DNA of 64,000 bases from Nocardia grenadensis NBRC 108939 (GCF_001613445.1 NZ_BDCJ01000001.1:147754-211753); one strand, 5' to 3'; positions 8,467 through 17,149 are shown, counted from the first letter of the stretch. Numbers and translations: made by a program. Notes: generated by a model not told the origin, from the sequence alone.

Positions 8467-8973
8467 TCATGCGGCGCGTACGAGGCGGTTGGCCAGTGTC
8501 GACATCGTGTAGGTGCCGATCCCGAAAACGACTTCCAGAGCGTTGCGTTCGGTGTACCCGTGTGCCAGCAGGGCGGCGACGGCTTCGTCGTCCACGCCGC
8601 CCGCGGTGGCGAGGACGTCGAGGGTGAATATTCGAATCGCCTCGAGGCGCGCATCGGGAAGGGGTGCGGCCGCGCGCAGGGCGGTGGCGATCTCCGGCGC
8701 CGCTCCGAGCTTGCGGAGTTTGCCGCTGTGCATGGTGATGCACACATGACAGTCGTTGCGTACGGCGACGGTCATGATGACGACCTCCCGTGCCAGTGGA
8801 TCCAGGGTGCACTGGTCGAAACCGGCGCTCATGGCCAGGAATCCGTTGAGCAGCTCGGGTGATCCGGCCAACCGGCGGACCGCGTCGGGGATCGTGCCGG
8901 TGGGGCTCTGTAGGGCCTGCATCGCCTGCCGGGCGGCGTGCGGAGCGGTCTCCAGGGTGTGGGCGCGGAACAT
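8467..8973 (-). CDS. Carboxymuconolactone decarboxylase / AhpD-like protein
   Basis: A 168-residue all-helical protein of the CMD superfamily. The redox/catalytic signature is CHVCITMHSGKLRKLGA (residues about 76-92), a CxxC-x3-H pattern as in AhpD and related peroxidase-like proteins. Helix LAREVVIMTVAVRN precedes it. AhpD-like members use the CxxC pair to reduce hydroperoxides or recycle a partner. AGGAG lies close ahead of the ATG. It is divergent from a MarR-type regulator with only 12 bases between the start codons, so it is the probable target of that regulator, fitting an oxidant- or phenolic-sensing unit. Confidence 0.85.
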   Translation of the reverse strand: MFRAHTLETAPHAARQAMQALQSPTGTIPDAVRRLAGSPELLNGFLAMSAGFDQCTLDPLAREVVIMTVAVRNDCHVCITMHSGKLRKLGAAPEIATALRAAAPLPDARLEAIRIFTLDVLATAGGVDDEAVAALLAHGYTERNALEVVFGIGTYTMSTLANRLVRAA

Positions 8974-8985
8974 CTCTCTCCTAAG

Positions 8986-9543
8986 ATGGACAACATGGTT
9001 GACGATTCGCTAGAGATAGTAAACCAGGTTGACGGTTATGCCAAGGGTGCTACGGCGGGCCCGGGGGCGGACGGCCCGTCGCGCGCGGGGTACGAACTCG
9101 CCCTCCTGCTGTTCGCCGGGTTCCGGACGCTGATCGACGAATTGCATGCCGAACTGGCCCGACAAGGACATCCGGAAATGCGGCCCGCCCACGGTTTCGC
9201 CATGCAGGCGATCGGCGCCGACGGGGCTTCGGCCAGCGATATCGGTCGCCGGCTGGGGATCTCGAAACAGGCCGCCGGCAAAACGGTCGACCGCCTTGTC
9301 GCTCTCGGATACGCCGAACGGGCGGATGATCCGACCGATACCCGGCGGCGCGTCATCCGGCTCACCGCCCGGGGCTTCGACGCGCTGGCCCGCTCGGCCG
9401 AGATCTTTCAGCGACTGCGCGGGAACTGGGCGCATGAGCGCGGAGAGGACCGGATCCGTGCCATGGAGGACGATCTGCGCGCCCTGGCTCCGCCGGTGGC
9501 ATTCCGGCTCGATGCCGCCGGGTGGCTGGGCCGACTGACCTGA
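8986..9543 (+). CDS. MarR-family transcriptional regulator
   Basis: A 185-residue winged-helix protein. The recognition region is ASDIGRRLGISKQAAGKTVD, then the wing DPTDTRRRVIRLTARGFDAL, a classic MarR arrangement; flanking helices form the dimer interface. I take the ATG at 8986; another in-frame ATG at 8995 is equally possible. No ribosome site precedes either, so the message may be leaderless. The first 30 residues are poorly conserved and overlap the likely operator repeats. Family members usually repress a divergent gene and respond to phenolics or oxidants, here the AhpD-like gene. Confidence 0.88.
   Translation: MDNMVDDSLEIVNQVDGYAKGATAGPGADGPSRAGYELALLLFAGFRTLIDELHAELARQGHPEMRPAHGFAMQAIGADGASASDIGRRLGISKQAAGKTVDRLVALGYAERADDPTDTRRRVIRLTARGFDALARSAEIFQRLRGNWAHERGEDRIRAMEDDLRALAPPVAFRLDAAGWLGRLT
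8997..9033. promoter_or_regulatory. Candidate MarR operator: dyad plus direct half-site
   Basis: GTAAACC (9019-9025), one base, GGTTGAC (9027-9033) form a near-perfect dyad, one mismatch per arm. A second copy of the half-site GGTTGAC lies at 8997-9003. The dyad sits inside the first codons of the regulator and upstream of the divergent AhpD-like gene, where it could control both. Confidence 0.4.
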
Positions 9544-9576
9544 CGGCCGGCGCCGATTACCCGTACGCTCGCGGTG

Positions 9577-10671
9577 ATGCCGACGGCCGAGCGATTACCC
9601 CAGCACGGCACTCCGCTGTGCGACGTACCCGGCGATTCCGCGAGCGCTCTCGGTCTCGGATCCGGCGATCTGTGTATCCCGTATCGCCGTGTCGACGCAG
9701 GAAGCTGGGGTTACCTCTGGGGTGACTGCTGGCGGGGGCCGGGGCAGACCGGTGAGTACCTCGGTTCGCCCGTGCTGTCGACCCAGGACGTCTTCGACGC
9801 CACCGGCGAGACCGCCATCCGGTTCACCGGTGTGGTCCCCGGCGGCCGGGCACGGCAACTGTTCGACTACGCGCACCACGCCGACAACGGATCCGGCGTC
9901 ACCGAAATCTCGCGTATCCCCAACGATGCCATCGAAATCGACGGCCGCACCTTCATCCAGTACACCGCGGTGCACCGCCGGGTCGGGCCGGACTCCGCCC
10001 TCGACGGATCGGCGTTCTCCGGAATCGCCTGGTCCGACGACTACGGCGGTACCTGGCACGATTTCGGCCACCGCTGGCCGGGTCAGGCACTCGGCATCGA
10101 CGGAAATCCCTACGCCATGTGGACATTCGCCGGAATCGATCCAGACGGTTACCTCTACGTCTTCGCCAAACGCTGGAACGGCAGCCATTTCTACCGGCGC
10201 GATCACGGTGTCGTCCAGCTGTTCCGCTACGACCCCGCCGATTTCTTCCACGGGAATTTCGCCGCTCAGCAGAATTGGGCCCATATCGACGGCCGGTGGG
10301 GCTGGTATCCCACCCACCGGCATCCACCGACTCCGCTCTTCGCTCCCGGTCACGCACTCGGGGAACTCTCGGTCGCGCGTATCGGATCGACCTATGTGAT
10401 GGCGTACTTCGACTGTGTCGATCTCAGCGTCAAGACCCGCACGGCCGACCGGCTCGACGCGGTGTGGTCGGCCGAGAAGATCCAGGTGGTGCACGACGAT
10501 ACGTGGCCGGCTGCGCATGTCGGCAAACCTCGCCTGCCCATGCTCTACGGGGGCTACATCCACCCGGGCTCGGCATCGCTGTCACGGCTGACCATGATGA
10601 TCAGCCGCTGGAACGGCACCCTCGGCGCGCGTCCGTACACTGTCACACAGTGGACCGGTCCGGCCGCCTGA
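9577..10671 (+). CDS. DUF4185-domain protein (beta-propeller-like)
   Basis: A 364-residue protein belonging to the DUF4185 group of actinobacteria, thought to fold like glycosidase/sialidase beta-propellers. Repeating blade-like segments are visible: SWGYLWGDCW, FSGIAWSDDYGGTWHDFG (an Asp-box-like sequence), NPYAMWTFAGIDPDGYLYVF and GSTYVMAYFDC. No signal peptide is evident at this start; a GTG codon sits immediately before the chosen ATG. The function of the family is unproven. It converges on the aldehyde dehydrogenase gene with a 78-base gap. Confidence 0.8.
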   Translation: MPTAERLPQHGTPLCDVPGDSASALGLGSGDLCIPYRRVDAGSWGYLWGDCWRGPGQTGEYLGSPVLSTQDVFDATGETAIRFTGVVPGGRARQLFDYAHHADNGSGVTEISRIPNDAIEIDGRTFIQYTAVHRRVGPDSALDGSAFSGIAWSDDYGGTWHDFGHRWPGQALGIDGNPYAMWTFAGIDPDGYLYVFAKRWNGSHFYRRDHGVVQLFRYDPADFFHGNFAAQQNWAHIDGRWGWYPTHRHPPTPLFAPGHALGELSVARIGSTYVMAYFDCVDLSVKTRTADRLDAVWSAEKIQVVHDDTWPAAHVGKPRLPMLYGGYIHPGSASLSRLTMMISRWNGTLGARPYTVTQWTGPAA

Positions 10672-10749
10672 ATCCGGCCCGATCCACAGCCCCGGCCGCG
10701 CGCGGTGACCCGTGTCGCGACACACTCGGCACGGGCCGCTCGGATTCGA

Positions 10750-12465
10750 TCAACCGCGCAGCGCGGAGGCGAAGATCGCGGGCAGGCGTGACCAGCGTGG
10801 ATCGGCGGCGAAGTCGGTGAGCAGTCGCCCGGTCCGCGCGGCCGTCCGGTTGGAGACGAACCACGGCGGTTTCGGGGTGAGCGACCATTCGCCGTGCAGC
10901 ACCGACCGCGGCGCGGGCCGGAACGGACCCCGTACGACGGTGCGCTCGACCCCATCGATCAGCCACGCGTTGTGCACCACACCGATCCCGCTCTGCACAT
11001 CGTCGAGCGTATGGCCCGGATAGGCACCCCAGCTCGCGGTAGGGGTCAGATAGCCGACCGCGGTCCACGCGTTCACGGCGACGGTGCCGTAACGCAGCCG
11101 CTCGATCATCGTGTCGAATTCCGTGCCGAGCGCGTCGACGGTATCGGGGTGCGCCACGATGTTCACGCCGAGGGTGCCGGTGAACTTCTCGTTGGCCGTA
11201 TCCACCGCGGTGCGGGCGAAGTCGGCTCCGCTGCCGGGCAGCTCCACGATGCCGAGGACAGGTGCGAAGTACTCCGAGATGAACAATGCTTCGTCTGCGT
11301 CCGGATCCAGCCCGGCCACCAGTAGTCGCTCGCCCCGGCGGCCGAGCCGGCGAGCGTCGGGATAGCTGGTCCGCGCCCCGGCGACGCGGTGGTCGCTACC
11401 CGGGTAGTAAGCGTGACGGGTCGGCGCGCGATCGACCGCCGCAGTGAGCGCGGCGAGGAAGGCGTCCTTCTGCGGCCAATCCGCGGATACGATCACCGCC
11501 TGCGTGGCCACGCAGTTGTAGCCGCCGTTGTGCAGGCGCTGGGTGGCGATGTGCTCGGCCTGGAACTCCAGGTCGGCGGTACTCCATTCGCCGGGCAGCA
11601 CGATCGTCGGGGACACTCCGCCGAGCTCGCTGGTGATGGGTTTGTCCAGCAGCGGAGCGCCGGCCTTCTTCCGTTCCGCCGCCGCCTCACCCGTACCCCA
11701 TACGATGGCGTCGTGCGTCGCGGCGCTGCCGGTCATATGGACATGCGCGACCCGCTCGTGGGTCACGAGCTGCCCGCCGATCTCGGGGCCGCCGGTGAAC
11801 ACCCGCACCACGCCGAGCTCGATCAGCGGCGCGAAGATCTTCTCGAACACCGGCAGCAGTGGATCGGTGACCGGGTTCAGTTTCAGCGCCACCACGCGGT
11901 TGTGCGCGATGAGTTCGTAGATCGTGTCCAGCGGTGCGATCGAGGTGATGTTTCCCGCGCCCAGCACCGCGCCGATACCGTGGGTGCGGGCGGGGTCGCG
12001 CTGGGCGAGGCCCGCGCCGGCCCGGGCGGTGGCCGCGTCGACGCCTCGCTGCAACCACACCTCGGCCCGGAAACCGCTGAGCAGGAGCTCGTCGTAGAGA
12101 CCGGCGGGGAGCGCGCGCACGGTCACCCGGCCGCCGGCGGTGCCGAAGGTCGCGTTCGCGAGCGGGCTCACGCCGCGCTCCAGCGATTCGAGAGTGCGGG
12201 ATACCGCGGTGAGACTCGTCGCGAAGACATAGGGGCCGGACAGCCACTCCTCGCCCACCAGTGGGGACGCGGGGTCGAGACCCTTGATCCGCACCGCGGC
12301 CTCGACCCATTCGCGGGCATGCCGGCCGGTGAGCGTACGCATCCGGTCGAGCAGGGCCCGTCGTCCGGCCAGCGGCAGGCGGGACCATTTCTGCTCGCCC
12401 GCGGTGAGTTCGGCGAGGGCGGTATCGATAACCGTGTCGGCCGCGACGGCCTGTTCTGGCTGCAC
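10750..12465 (-). CDS. Aldehyde dehydrogenase family protein (long, divergent)
   Basis: A 571-residue member of the NAD(P)-dependent aldehyde dehydrogenase superfamily, longer than the usual 480-500. The cofactor-binding segment is GIGAVLGAGNITSIAPLD (about 163-180), the conserved Glu lies in ELGGVSPTIV and the catalytic Cys in the HNGGYNCVATQ block near residue 320. The N-terminal 100 residues are unusual for the superfamily. It is divergent from a PucR-type regulator, and a perfect 16-base palindrome lies between them, so expression is probably induced by the regulator's ligand. Substrate unknown. Confidence 0.85.
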   Translation of the reverse strand: MQPEQAVAADTVIDTALAELTAGEQKWSRLPLAGRRALLDRMRTLTGRHAREWVEAAVRIKGLDPASPLVGEEWLSGPYVFATSLTAVSRTLESLERGVSPLANATFGTAGGRVTVRALPAGLYDELLLSGFRAEVWLQRGVDAATARAGAGLAQRDPARTHGIGAVLGAGNITSIAPLDTIYELIAHNRVVALKLNPVTDPLLPVFEKIFAPLIELGVVRVFTGGPEIGGQLVTHERVAHVHMTGSAATHDAIVWGTGEAAAERKKAGAPLLDKPITSELGGVSPTIVLPGEWSTADLEFQAEHIATQRLHNGGYNCVATQAVIVSADWPQKDAFLAALTAAVDRAPTRHAYYPGSDHRVAGARTSYPDARRLGRRGERLLVAGLDPDADEALFISEYFAPVLGIVELPGSGADFARTAVDTANEKFTGTLGVNIVAHPDTVDALGTEFDTMIERLRYGTVAVNAWTAVGYLTPTASWGAYPGHTLDDVQSGIGVVHNAWLIDGVERTVVRGPFRPAPRSVLHGEWSLTPKPPWFVSNRTAARTGRLLTDFAADPRWSRLPAIFASALRG

Positions 12466-12570
12466 GTGGGCATACTCCGTAGCTGAGATCCGTGATCCGA
12501 GTAGAACTCAGTGTGGCTGTGCCGGTGCCTGAAGGAAATGTGTCGGCGTTGCGTCATTCGCGGCTCGATC

Positions 12571-12586
12571 TTGTGCCCGGGCACAA
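12571..12586. promoter_or_regulatory. Perfect 16-base palindrome, candidate PucR operator
   Basis: TTGTGCCCGGGCACAA reads identically on both strands. It ends 46 bases upstream of the PucR-type regulator ATG and 105 bases upstream of the divergent aldehyde dehydrogenase. TTGTGC/GCACAA half-sites are a plausible recognition sequence for a dimeric helix-turn-helix protein. Confidence 0.6.
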
Positions 12587-12632
12587 AATCGGCGTGGTGT
12601 GGGTCACGGTCGGGTGACTAGACTGTTCCGGT

Positions 12633-13826
12633 ATGAGCACGCCCGCGCCGCCCGCGGCACCCCTGGCCGCCGCACTCGCCGATTCCGTCGAGGCGCTGAC
12701 CGATGTTCTGGTCGGCCGGATCGCGGCGGCCGACCCGTCCTATGGAGAGTCCGGGCTGCTGACCGCGGACCAGCTGTACCGCACCTGCCTGGAGAATCTC
12801 ACCGCGGTGATCGGGGCGCTCGCCGGAACCGGCCCGTTGCGGCTCCAGCCGGCCCGCGACGCAGGACGTCTCAAGGCCGAACAGGGCATTCCGGTCGCGA
12901 GCCTGTTGCATGCCTACCGGCTGGGTGGCCGGCTCGTCTGGGACGAACTGACCAACTGGTCGGCCGGTCCGGGGGACGCCCGGCTGCACGAACTGGCGAC
13001 GCGGCTGTGGGAGCTCGTCGATCTGTACTCCGATGCGGCCGTCGAGGCCTACCGTGAAACCGAGGTGCTGCTCGCGCATTCCGACGCGCAGATCCAGAGC
13101 CGGCTGGTCCGGACACTGTTCGACGACCATACCGGTAATCCCGCCCGTGTCCTCGAGGTCCTGCGCACCCTCGGATTCCCGGAACGCGGTACGTTCGCGG
13201 TGGTCGCCATCGATACCGAACCCACCGCGCCACTGCCGGGGCGACTCACCGCGGCGCTGCGCGAGATCGGTATCCGGTCGGTGTGGGATGCACAGATCGA
13301 TGCCTATATCGGGTTGCTGTCCGCGGCTTCCCCGGAGGTATTGGGACGCGCCACGGCCACGATCTCGGCGTGCGTCACCGAGCGGGTGGGTCTCAGCGAC
13401 GCCTTCACGACCCCGCGTAGCATCACCGCCGCACTGGCCGAGGCACGTCTGGCGTCCCGGTCGGTGCGCCGGGGTGCGGCCGCAACGGTCCGCTTCGGCG
13501 ACGAACCGGTCGCCCATCTTCTCGTCGCGGTTCCCGAGGCCGGGCGGCGGGCCGCCGCCCAGATCCTGGGTCCGCTGCTCGACCTCCCGGTCGCCGAGCG
13601 CGATGATCTGATCGGTGCGCTCGAAGCCTGGTACCGAGGCGGCGGGTCGGCCGCGGCCGTCGCCGAAATCCTGCACTGCCACCGCAATACGGTGCGTTAT
13701 CGGCTGCGCAAAATCCGCGATCTCACCGGCCGCGACACCACCGACCCCCGCCAGTCGGCCGAACTGTATCTGGCACTGGAAGCATTCGGCCTGCTCGGCA
13801 CCGAGACCAGCGGCGGCCGGGCCTGA
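12633..13826 (+). CDS. PucR/CdaR-type transcriptional activator
   Basis: A 397-residue regulator. The N-terminal helical half (1-150) is of the RsbRD-like type found in actinobacterial PucR proteins. A GGDEF-like degenerate middle domain (FAVVAIDTEPTAPLPG...) follows, and the C-terminal HTH is the diagnostic VAEILHCHRNTVRYRLRKIR (about 346-365) followed by TGRDTTDPRQSAELYLALE. PucR proteins usually activate a neighbouring catabolic gene when a metabolite accumulates. The divergent aldehyde dehydrogenase is the obvious target, and the crotonase downstream could be included. Confidence 0.9.
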   Translation: MSTPAPPAAPLAAALADSVEALTDVLVGRIAAADPSYGESGLLTADQLYRTCLENLTAVIGALAGTGPLRLQPARDAGRLKAEQGIPVASLLHAYRLGGRLVWDELTNWSAGPGDARLHELATRLWELVDLYSDAAVEAYRETEVLLAHSDAQIQSRLVRTLFDDHTGNPARVLEVLRTLGFPERGTFAVVAIDTEPTAPLPGRLTAALREIGIRSVWDAQIDAYIGLLSAASPEVLGRATATISACVTERVGLSDAFTTPRSITAALAEARLASRSVRRGAAATVRFGDEPVAHLLVAVPEAGRRAAAQILGPLLDLPVAERDDLIGALEAWYRGGGSAAAVAEILHCHRNTVRYRLRKIRDLTGRDTTDPRQSAELYLALEAFGLLGTETSGGRA

Positions 13827-13898
13827 TCGGTGGGGAACGGCCCGGGAGCACGCCGGAGGCCATAGGCTCGGGCCGTGACCGCGAACGAAGGGACAGTT

Positions 13899-14687
13899 AT
13901 GACCGGCGTACCCGTGAGAATCGAACGGGAGGGGCCGGTCTTCACCATCGTCCTGTCCCGGCCGCAGGTCCGTAACGCGGTCGACGGACCCACCGGCACC
14001 GCCCTGTACGACGCGTTCACCGCCTTCGAGAACGACGATTCGGCGACGGTGGCGGTGCTGTGGGGCGAGGGCGGAAACTTCTGCGCGGGAGCCGATCTCA
14101 AGGCCGTCGGGACCGACCGGGCCAATCCGCTGTCGGCCAAGGGGCGCGGACCCATGGGGCCGACCCGTATGCAGTTGAGCAAACCGGTGATCGCCGCGGT
14201 CGCCGGTCACGCGGTGGCCGGTGGGCTGGAACTGGCGATTTGGTGCGATCTGCGGGTGGCCGCCGAAGACGCGGTGTTCGGTGTCTTCTGCCGGCGGTGG
14301 GGAGTTCCGCTCATCGACGGCGGTACGGTGCGGCTGCCGCGGCTGATCGGTACCGGGCGGGCCATGGACATGGTGCTCACCGGGCGGCCGGTGGACGCGG
14401 CCGAGGCGCTCGCGATGGGCCTGGCCGACCGTATCGTCCCGGTCGGGGAGGAACGGCGGGCCGCCGAAGCGCTCGCCGCCGAGATCGCGCGTTTCCCGCA
14501 GACCTGTCAGCGGCACGACCGGCTCTCGCTGCTGCAGCAGGAGGGGATGGGCGAGCAGGAGGCGATCGCCAACGAATGGGAGCACGGCGTCATCTCCCTG
14601 GCCGAAGCGGCTGCGGGTGTCCAGCGTTTCACCGCCGGGGCCGGGCGCGGTGGCTCGTTCACCGATCACGGCGCTCCGTCTGCCTAG
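13899..14687 (+). CDS. Enoyl-CoA hydratase/isomerase (crotonase) family protein
   Basis: A 262-residue crotonase-fold enzyme. The oxyanion-hole segments are FCAGADLKAVG and VAGHAVAGGLELAIWCDLRV, and the second active-site region is RRWGVPLIDGGTVRLPRLIG. The usual catalytic Glu pair is not clear; W and P stand in the 'GVP' region as in some CarB- or isomerase-like members, so the reaction (hydration, isomerisation or hydrolysis of an acyl-CoA) is uncertain. I prefer ATG 13899, with AAGGGA five bases upstream, over GTG 13875. It follows the PucR gene in the same direction after 72 bases. Confidence 0.85.
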   Translation: MTGVPVRIEREGPVFTIVLSRPQVRNAVDGPTGTALYDAFTAFENDDSATVAVLWGEGGNFCAGADLKAVGTDRANPLSAKGRGPMGPTRMQLSKPVIAAVAGHAVAGGLELAIWCDLRVAAEDAVFGVFCRRWGVPLIDGGTVRLPRLIGTGRAMDMVLTGRPVDAAEALAMGLADRIVPVGEERRAAEALAAEIARFPQTCQRHDRLSLLQQEGMGEQEAIANEWEHGVISLAEAAAGVQRFTAGAGRGGSFTDHGAPSA

Positions 14688-14722
14688 AACATCGGCGCAC
14701 GGCGAAGCACCGGACGCTTCGA

Positions 14723-14770
14723 GCGCCTCGGCGGAACAGGGCCCGGCGACCGTCTGTCCCGCCGAGGCGC
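14723..14770. terminator. Bidirectional hairpin between convergent genes
   Basis: GCGCCTCGGCGG (14723-14734) and CCGCCGAGGCGC (14759-14770) are perfect 12-base arms around a 24-base loop, placed between the convergent crotonase and SnoaL-like genes. There is no T-run, which is common for actinobacterial hairpins. Confidence 0.6.
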
Positions 14771-14796
14771 GCCGGGATCGCGCGCCGTCCGGTTCG

Positions 14797-15240
14797 TCAG
14801 CCCGCCGCGGGCACCGGTGTGTTGTGTCGGGCGGCCACCCACCAGCGCCCGTTCTCCGCGATCAGGACATAGAGCGCGACCATCGCCGGATCGCGGTCGA
14901 GGAGAACGCCGTCGGCGGTGCGCGCGCGAGCGGCCTTGTGGGCGATCGCGATATCGGGGCGTAGGAAGACGATATCGGTGAGCTCGTAGGCCACGTACTC
15001 GTTCTTCAGGAACCCGGACAGTCCGAGACGTGCGGCTTCCAGCAGCGCCTCGCGGCCGGTGATCACCGTGCCCACGGCATTGCCGGCAGCGGCGTTGGCG
15101 AGGAAACCACTGACCATCAATTCGGCGTCGTTGGTGTTGTAGCCGGTTTCGACATCTTTGATCAGCTGCTCGATCGCCGCGATATCGGCGGTGTGGTCGG
15201 TTCCGGAATCCGCGACGGCGGGTGCTTCGTTCGTGCTCAT
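14797..15240 (-). CDS. SnoaL-like / nuclear transport factor 2-fold protein
   Basis: A 147-residue cone-fold protein of the SgcJ/EcaC group. The family order is visible: helix IAAIEQLIKDVETGYNTNDAELMVSGF, then GREALLEAARLGL, the strand VFLRPDIAIAHKAAR and the closing strand YVLIAENGRWWVAARHNTPV. Members act as small isomerases, hydrolases or ligand-binding proteins, and the name SgcJ comes from enediyne clusters; no such cluster is present here. It is the first of three consecutive minus-strand genes in this direction after MaoC and the mycolyltransferase, separated by 103 bases. Exact role unknown. Confidence 0.8.
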   Translation of the reverse strand: MSTNEAPAVADSGTDHTADIAAIEQLIKDVETGYNTNDAELMVSGFLANAAAGNAVGTVITGREALLEAARLGLSGFLKNEYVAYELTDIVFLRPDIAIAHKAARARTADGVLLDRDPAMVALYVLIAENGRWWVAARHNTPVPAAG

Positions 15241-15343
15241 GAGATCATCCTCGAACCTGAACAGAACTCGAGGTCAACTCGTCCCGTCGGAGGGGCCGTG
15301 CGCCGGTCGGCGTAGCCGATGCGACGTCCCCCCCGGGCACGGC

Positions 15344-15751
15344 TCAGCGAAGCCGGACCACCGCGGTGGCGCGTCCGAAGATCCGGCGGGCGCCGTGCCG
15401 GGCGGTGAGCGCGACGGTCGCGGTGCGCTGCACCGGATCCACCGCGTTCACCCGGCCGGAGTATTCGACGTCGGCTCCATCCCCGGTGACGCGCACCGGC
15501 GTGGTCAGGCGCACCGCGTATTCTCGGACCGCACCCGGATCACCGAGCCAGGAGGTGACGAATCCGGCGCCGATACCGATGTTCAGCATGCCGTGTGCGA
15601 CGGCGGAGTCCGGTTCCGCCAGTTCGGCGACCTCGCCGCTCCAATGGATCGGATTCGGATCGCCGGGGACACCGGCGTAGTTCACCAGATCGCCCGCGGT
15701 GAGCCGTATGGTGCGGGGCGGGAGTTCGGTAGTGATTTCCGGTACCGACAT
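15344..15751 (-). CDS. MaoC-like hot-dog dehydratase
   Basis: A 135-residue single hot-dog domain. The hydratase-2 signature is VNYAGVPGDPNPIHWSGEVA (Asp and His of the catalytic dyad in D-x-NPIH) and the following helix VAHGMLNIGIGAGF. It resembles the HadB-like beta subunit that forms heterodimers in mycolic acid FAS-II of mycobacteria and nocardiae, but no partner adjoins it and it may act on another acyl-CoA. It starts 5 bases after the stop of the mycolyltransferase gene upstream, so the two are probably cotranscribed, which hints at a cell-envelope lipid role. Confidence 0.85.
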   Translation of the reverse strand: MSVPEITTELPPRTIRLTAGDLVNYAGVPGDPNPIHWSGEVAELAEPDSAVAHGMLNIGIGAGFVTSWLGDPGAVREYAVRLTTPVRVTGDGADVEYSGRVNAVDPVQRTATVALTARHGARRIFGRATAVVRLR

Positions 15752-15756
15752 CGCCG

Positions 15757-16830
15757 TCAGCCGATATTCGCGGAGAGGTCGGGAAGCATTCGCAGGGCTT
15801 GGTCGGCCCAGTTGTTCCATGCGTGGATACCGTAGGCGGGGAAGTCGTAGTGCACGTTCTGCGCGCCCAGGGTGGCCATCCGGATCTGGAAGGCGCGCGT
15901 GTTCACCAGCGCCAGCGCCTCGAGGCCCATCCCGTTCACCGTGGTGATGCTCGGACTGTCGGTCGCGGTGGGCAGGCCGCTCGCCGCGGAGACCCAGAGT
16001 CGGGTGTTGTTGGCGACGAGCCGGGGCGCGGCCACGAACGGGTCGATCCGCAGCCATTTCGGATCCCAGGGTGCGGCCATCGAGTCCACGTTGTAGCCGC
16101 CCGCGTCGATCATGGCGACCCGGATCGCCTCCCGCATCCCGGGCGCCGAGATGTTCAGGTAGCCGGAGTAGGACCCGGCGAAGCTGAACTGGTCGGGATG
16201 GTCGCCGGCCAGGGTCAGGGCGGCGCTGCCACCCATCGACAGGCCGAAGACGCCGTTGCGCCGGGTGGCGAAGCCCAGCCGGTCCCGCAGGGCAGCGGGC
16301 AGTTCACGGGTGAGGAAGGTTTCCCATTTATAGGTATAGGACTTGCCCGGGCCGCCCGAGAGGGTCTGCAATCCACCGGAGCCCGACGCCGACCCGGAGG
16401 CCGATCCGCCGGCCGAACCCGAACCGGGCGGAACGCCGAGGAACGAACTCGGCGCGTTCCAGTCGGTGTAGAAACTGGACCGGCCACCGACCGGCATCAC
16501 CACGTTGATATTCCACTTGGTGAATTCCCGGGCGATATCGGTATCGATCTCCCAGCCGCTGAGATCTTCGCGGGCGCGCATTCCGTCCAACGCGTAGACC
16601 ACCCGCGAGGTATTGCCGTCGGCGGCGCGGAACACCCGCGATTTGATGGGTCCCATACTCGAGTCGACCCAGAAATCGGCTCCGGCGGGATCGAAGGCGG
16701 CCCGGGCGGGCGCGGTGCTGCCGCCGATCAGGAAGAGGGCTTGGGTGACGACCGCGAACGCGGCGGTGAGCAGCCAGCGGGCGCGGCGGTTCGGGGCGTC
16801 CACCGGCGCCGGAGACAATCGAGTTCGCAT
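15757..16830 (-). CDS. Antigen-85-like mycolyltransferase, secreted
   Basis: A 357-residue exported alpha/beta hydrolase that would transfer mycolic acids between trehalose mycolates or to arabinogalactan outside the membrane. The start at ATG 16830 gives a signal peptide (hydrophobic 20-38, cleavage after PARA near 44); the extra upstream codons in frame look non-coding. Markers are RVVYALDGMRAREDLSGWEI, NINVVMPVGGRSSFYTDW, KWETFLTRELPAAL and the nucleophile elbow GVFGLSMGGSAAL (S198), with HAWNNWADQAL carrying the catalytic His. Residues 135-160 are a Gly/Ser-rich insertion where FbpA-C have a short disulphide loop; both cysteines are missing. Confidence 0.9.
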   Translation of the reverse strand: MRTRLSPAPVDAPNRRARWLLTAAFAVVTQALFLIGGSTAPARAAFDPAGADFWVDSSMGPIKSRVFRAADGNTSRVVYALDGMRAREDLSGWEIDTDIAREFTKWNINVVMPVGGRSSFYTDWNAPSSFLGVPPGSGSAGGSASGSASGSGGLQTLSGGPGKSYTYKWETFLTRELPAALRDRLGFATRRNGVFGLSMGGSAALTLAGDHPDQFSFAGSYSGYLNISAPGMREAIRVAMIDAGGYNVDSMAAPWDPKWLRIDPFVAAPRLVANNTRLWVSAASGLPTATDSPSITTVNGMGLEALALVNTRAFQIRMATLGAQNVHYDFPAYGIHAWNNWADQALRMLPDLSANIG

Positions 16831-17149
16831 CGCGGAGCAGGGCCTTTCGTCCGGGTGAGCACAGGGTCGAGGTGACCGGCCGGTGCCGGTCACGCGGATC
16901 CCGACCGGTGCCGAACAGCTCGCGGCCCCCGCCACGGTCTCGGCATACCGATCGGTCCGTCGTCGACGGAGGCGGGTTCGTTACCTATCTGTGATCTGAT
17001 TCGCCCCGGGGTGGGTATCGGTATCACCGGCCGGCGGCCTGCCGTGAGTAGCGGTCGCGATTCGGGCTGTTCCGGTATTCGCGCAGTTCAGGTCGTTATT
17101 TGGTCGGCCGGTCGCTGTCCCGTCTCGCCGAGGGGTATCGGCGCGGTGA
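16831..17149. other. Intergenic region, nothing recognised
   Basis: These 319 bases lie upstream of the mycolyltransferase gene and downstream of the SRPBCC gene, both on the minus strand. Only short Arg/Pro-rich frames occur. I see no repeat or clear promoter. Confidence 0.4.

Noticed and set aside
10638..10652. CACTGT-N3-ACAGTG dyad similar to the one at 35393-35409
   Set aside because: It lies inside the last codons of the DUF4185 gene and its spacing differs, so a shared operator is unlikely.
12618..14669. Long open minus-strand frame of over 680 codons opposite the PucR and crotonase genes
   Set aside because: It is the antisense shadow of two well-supported genes; its translation is Arg/Gly/Pro-rich with no domain. 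Similar shadows opposite recB (40625-42061) and opposite folD/antiporter (51945-53816) were rejected for the same reason.
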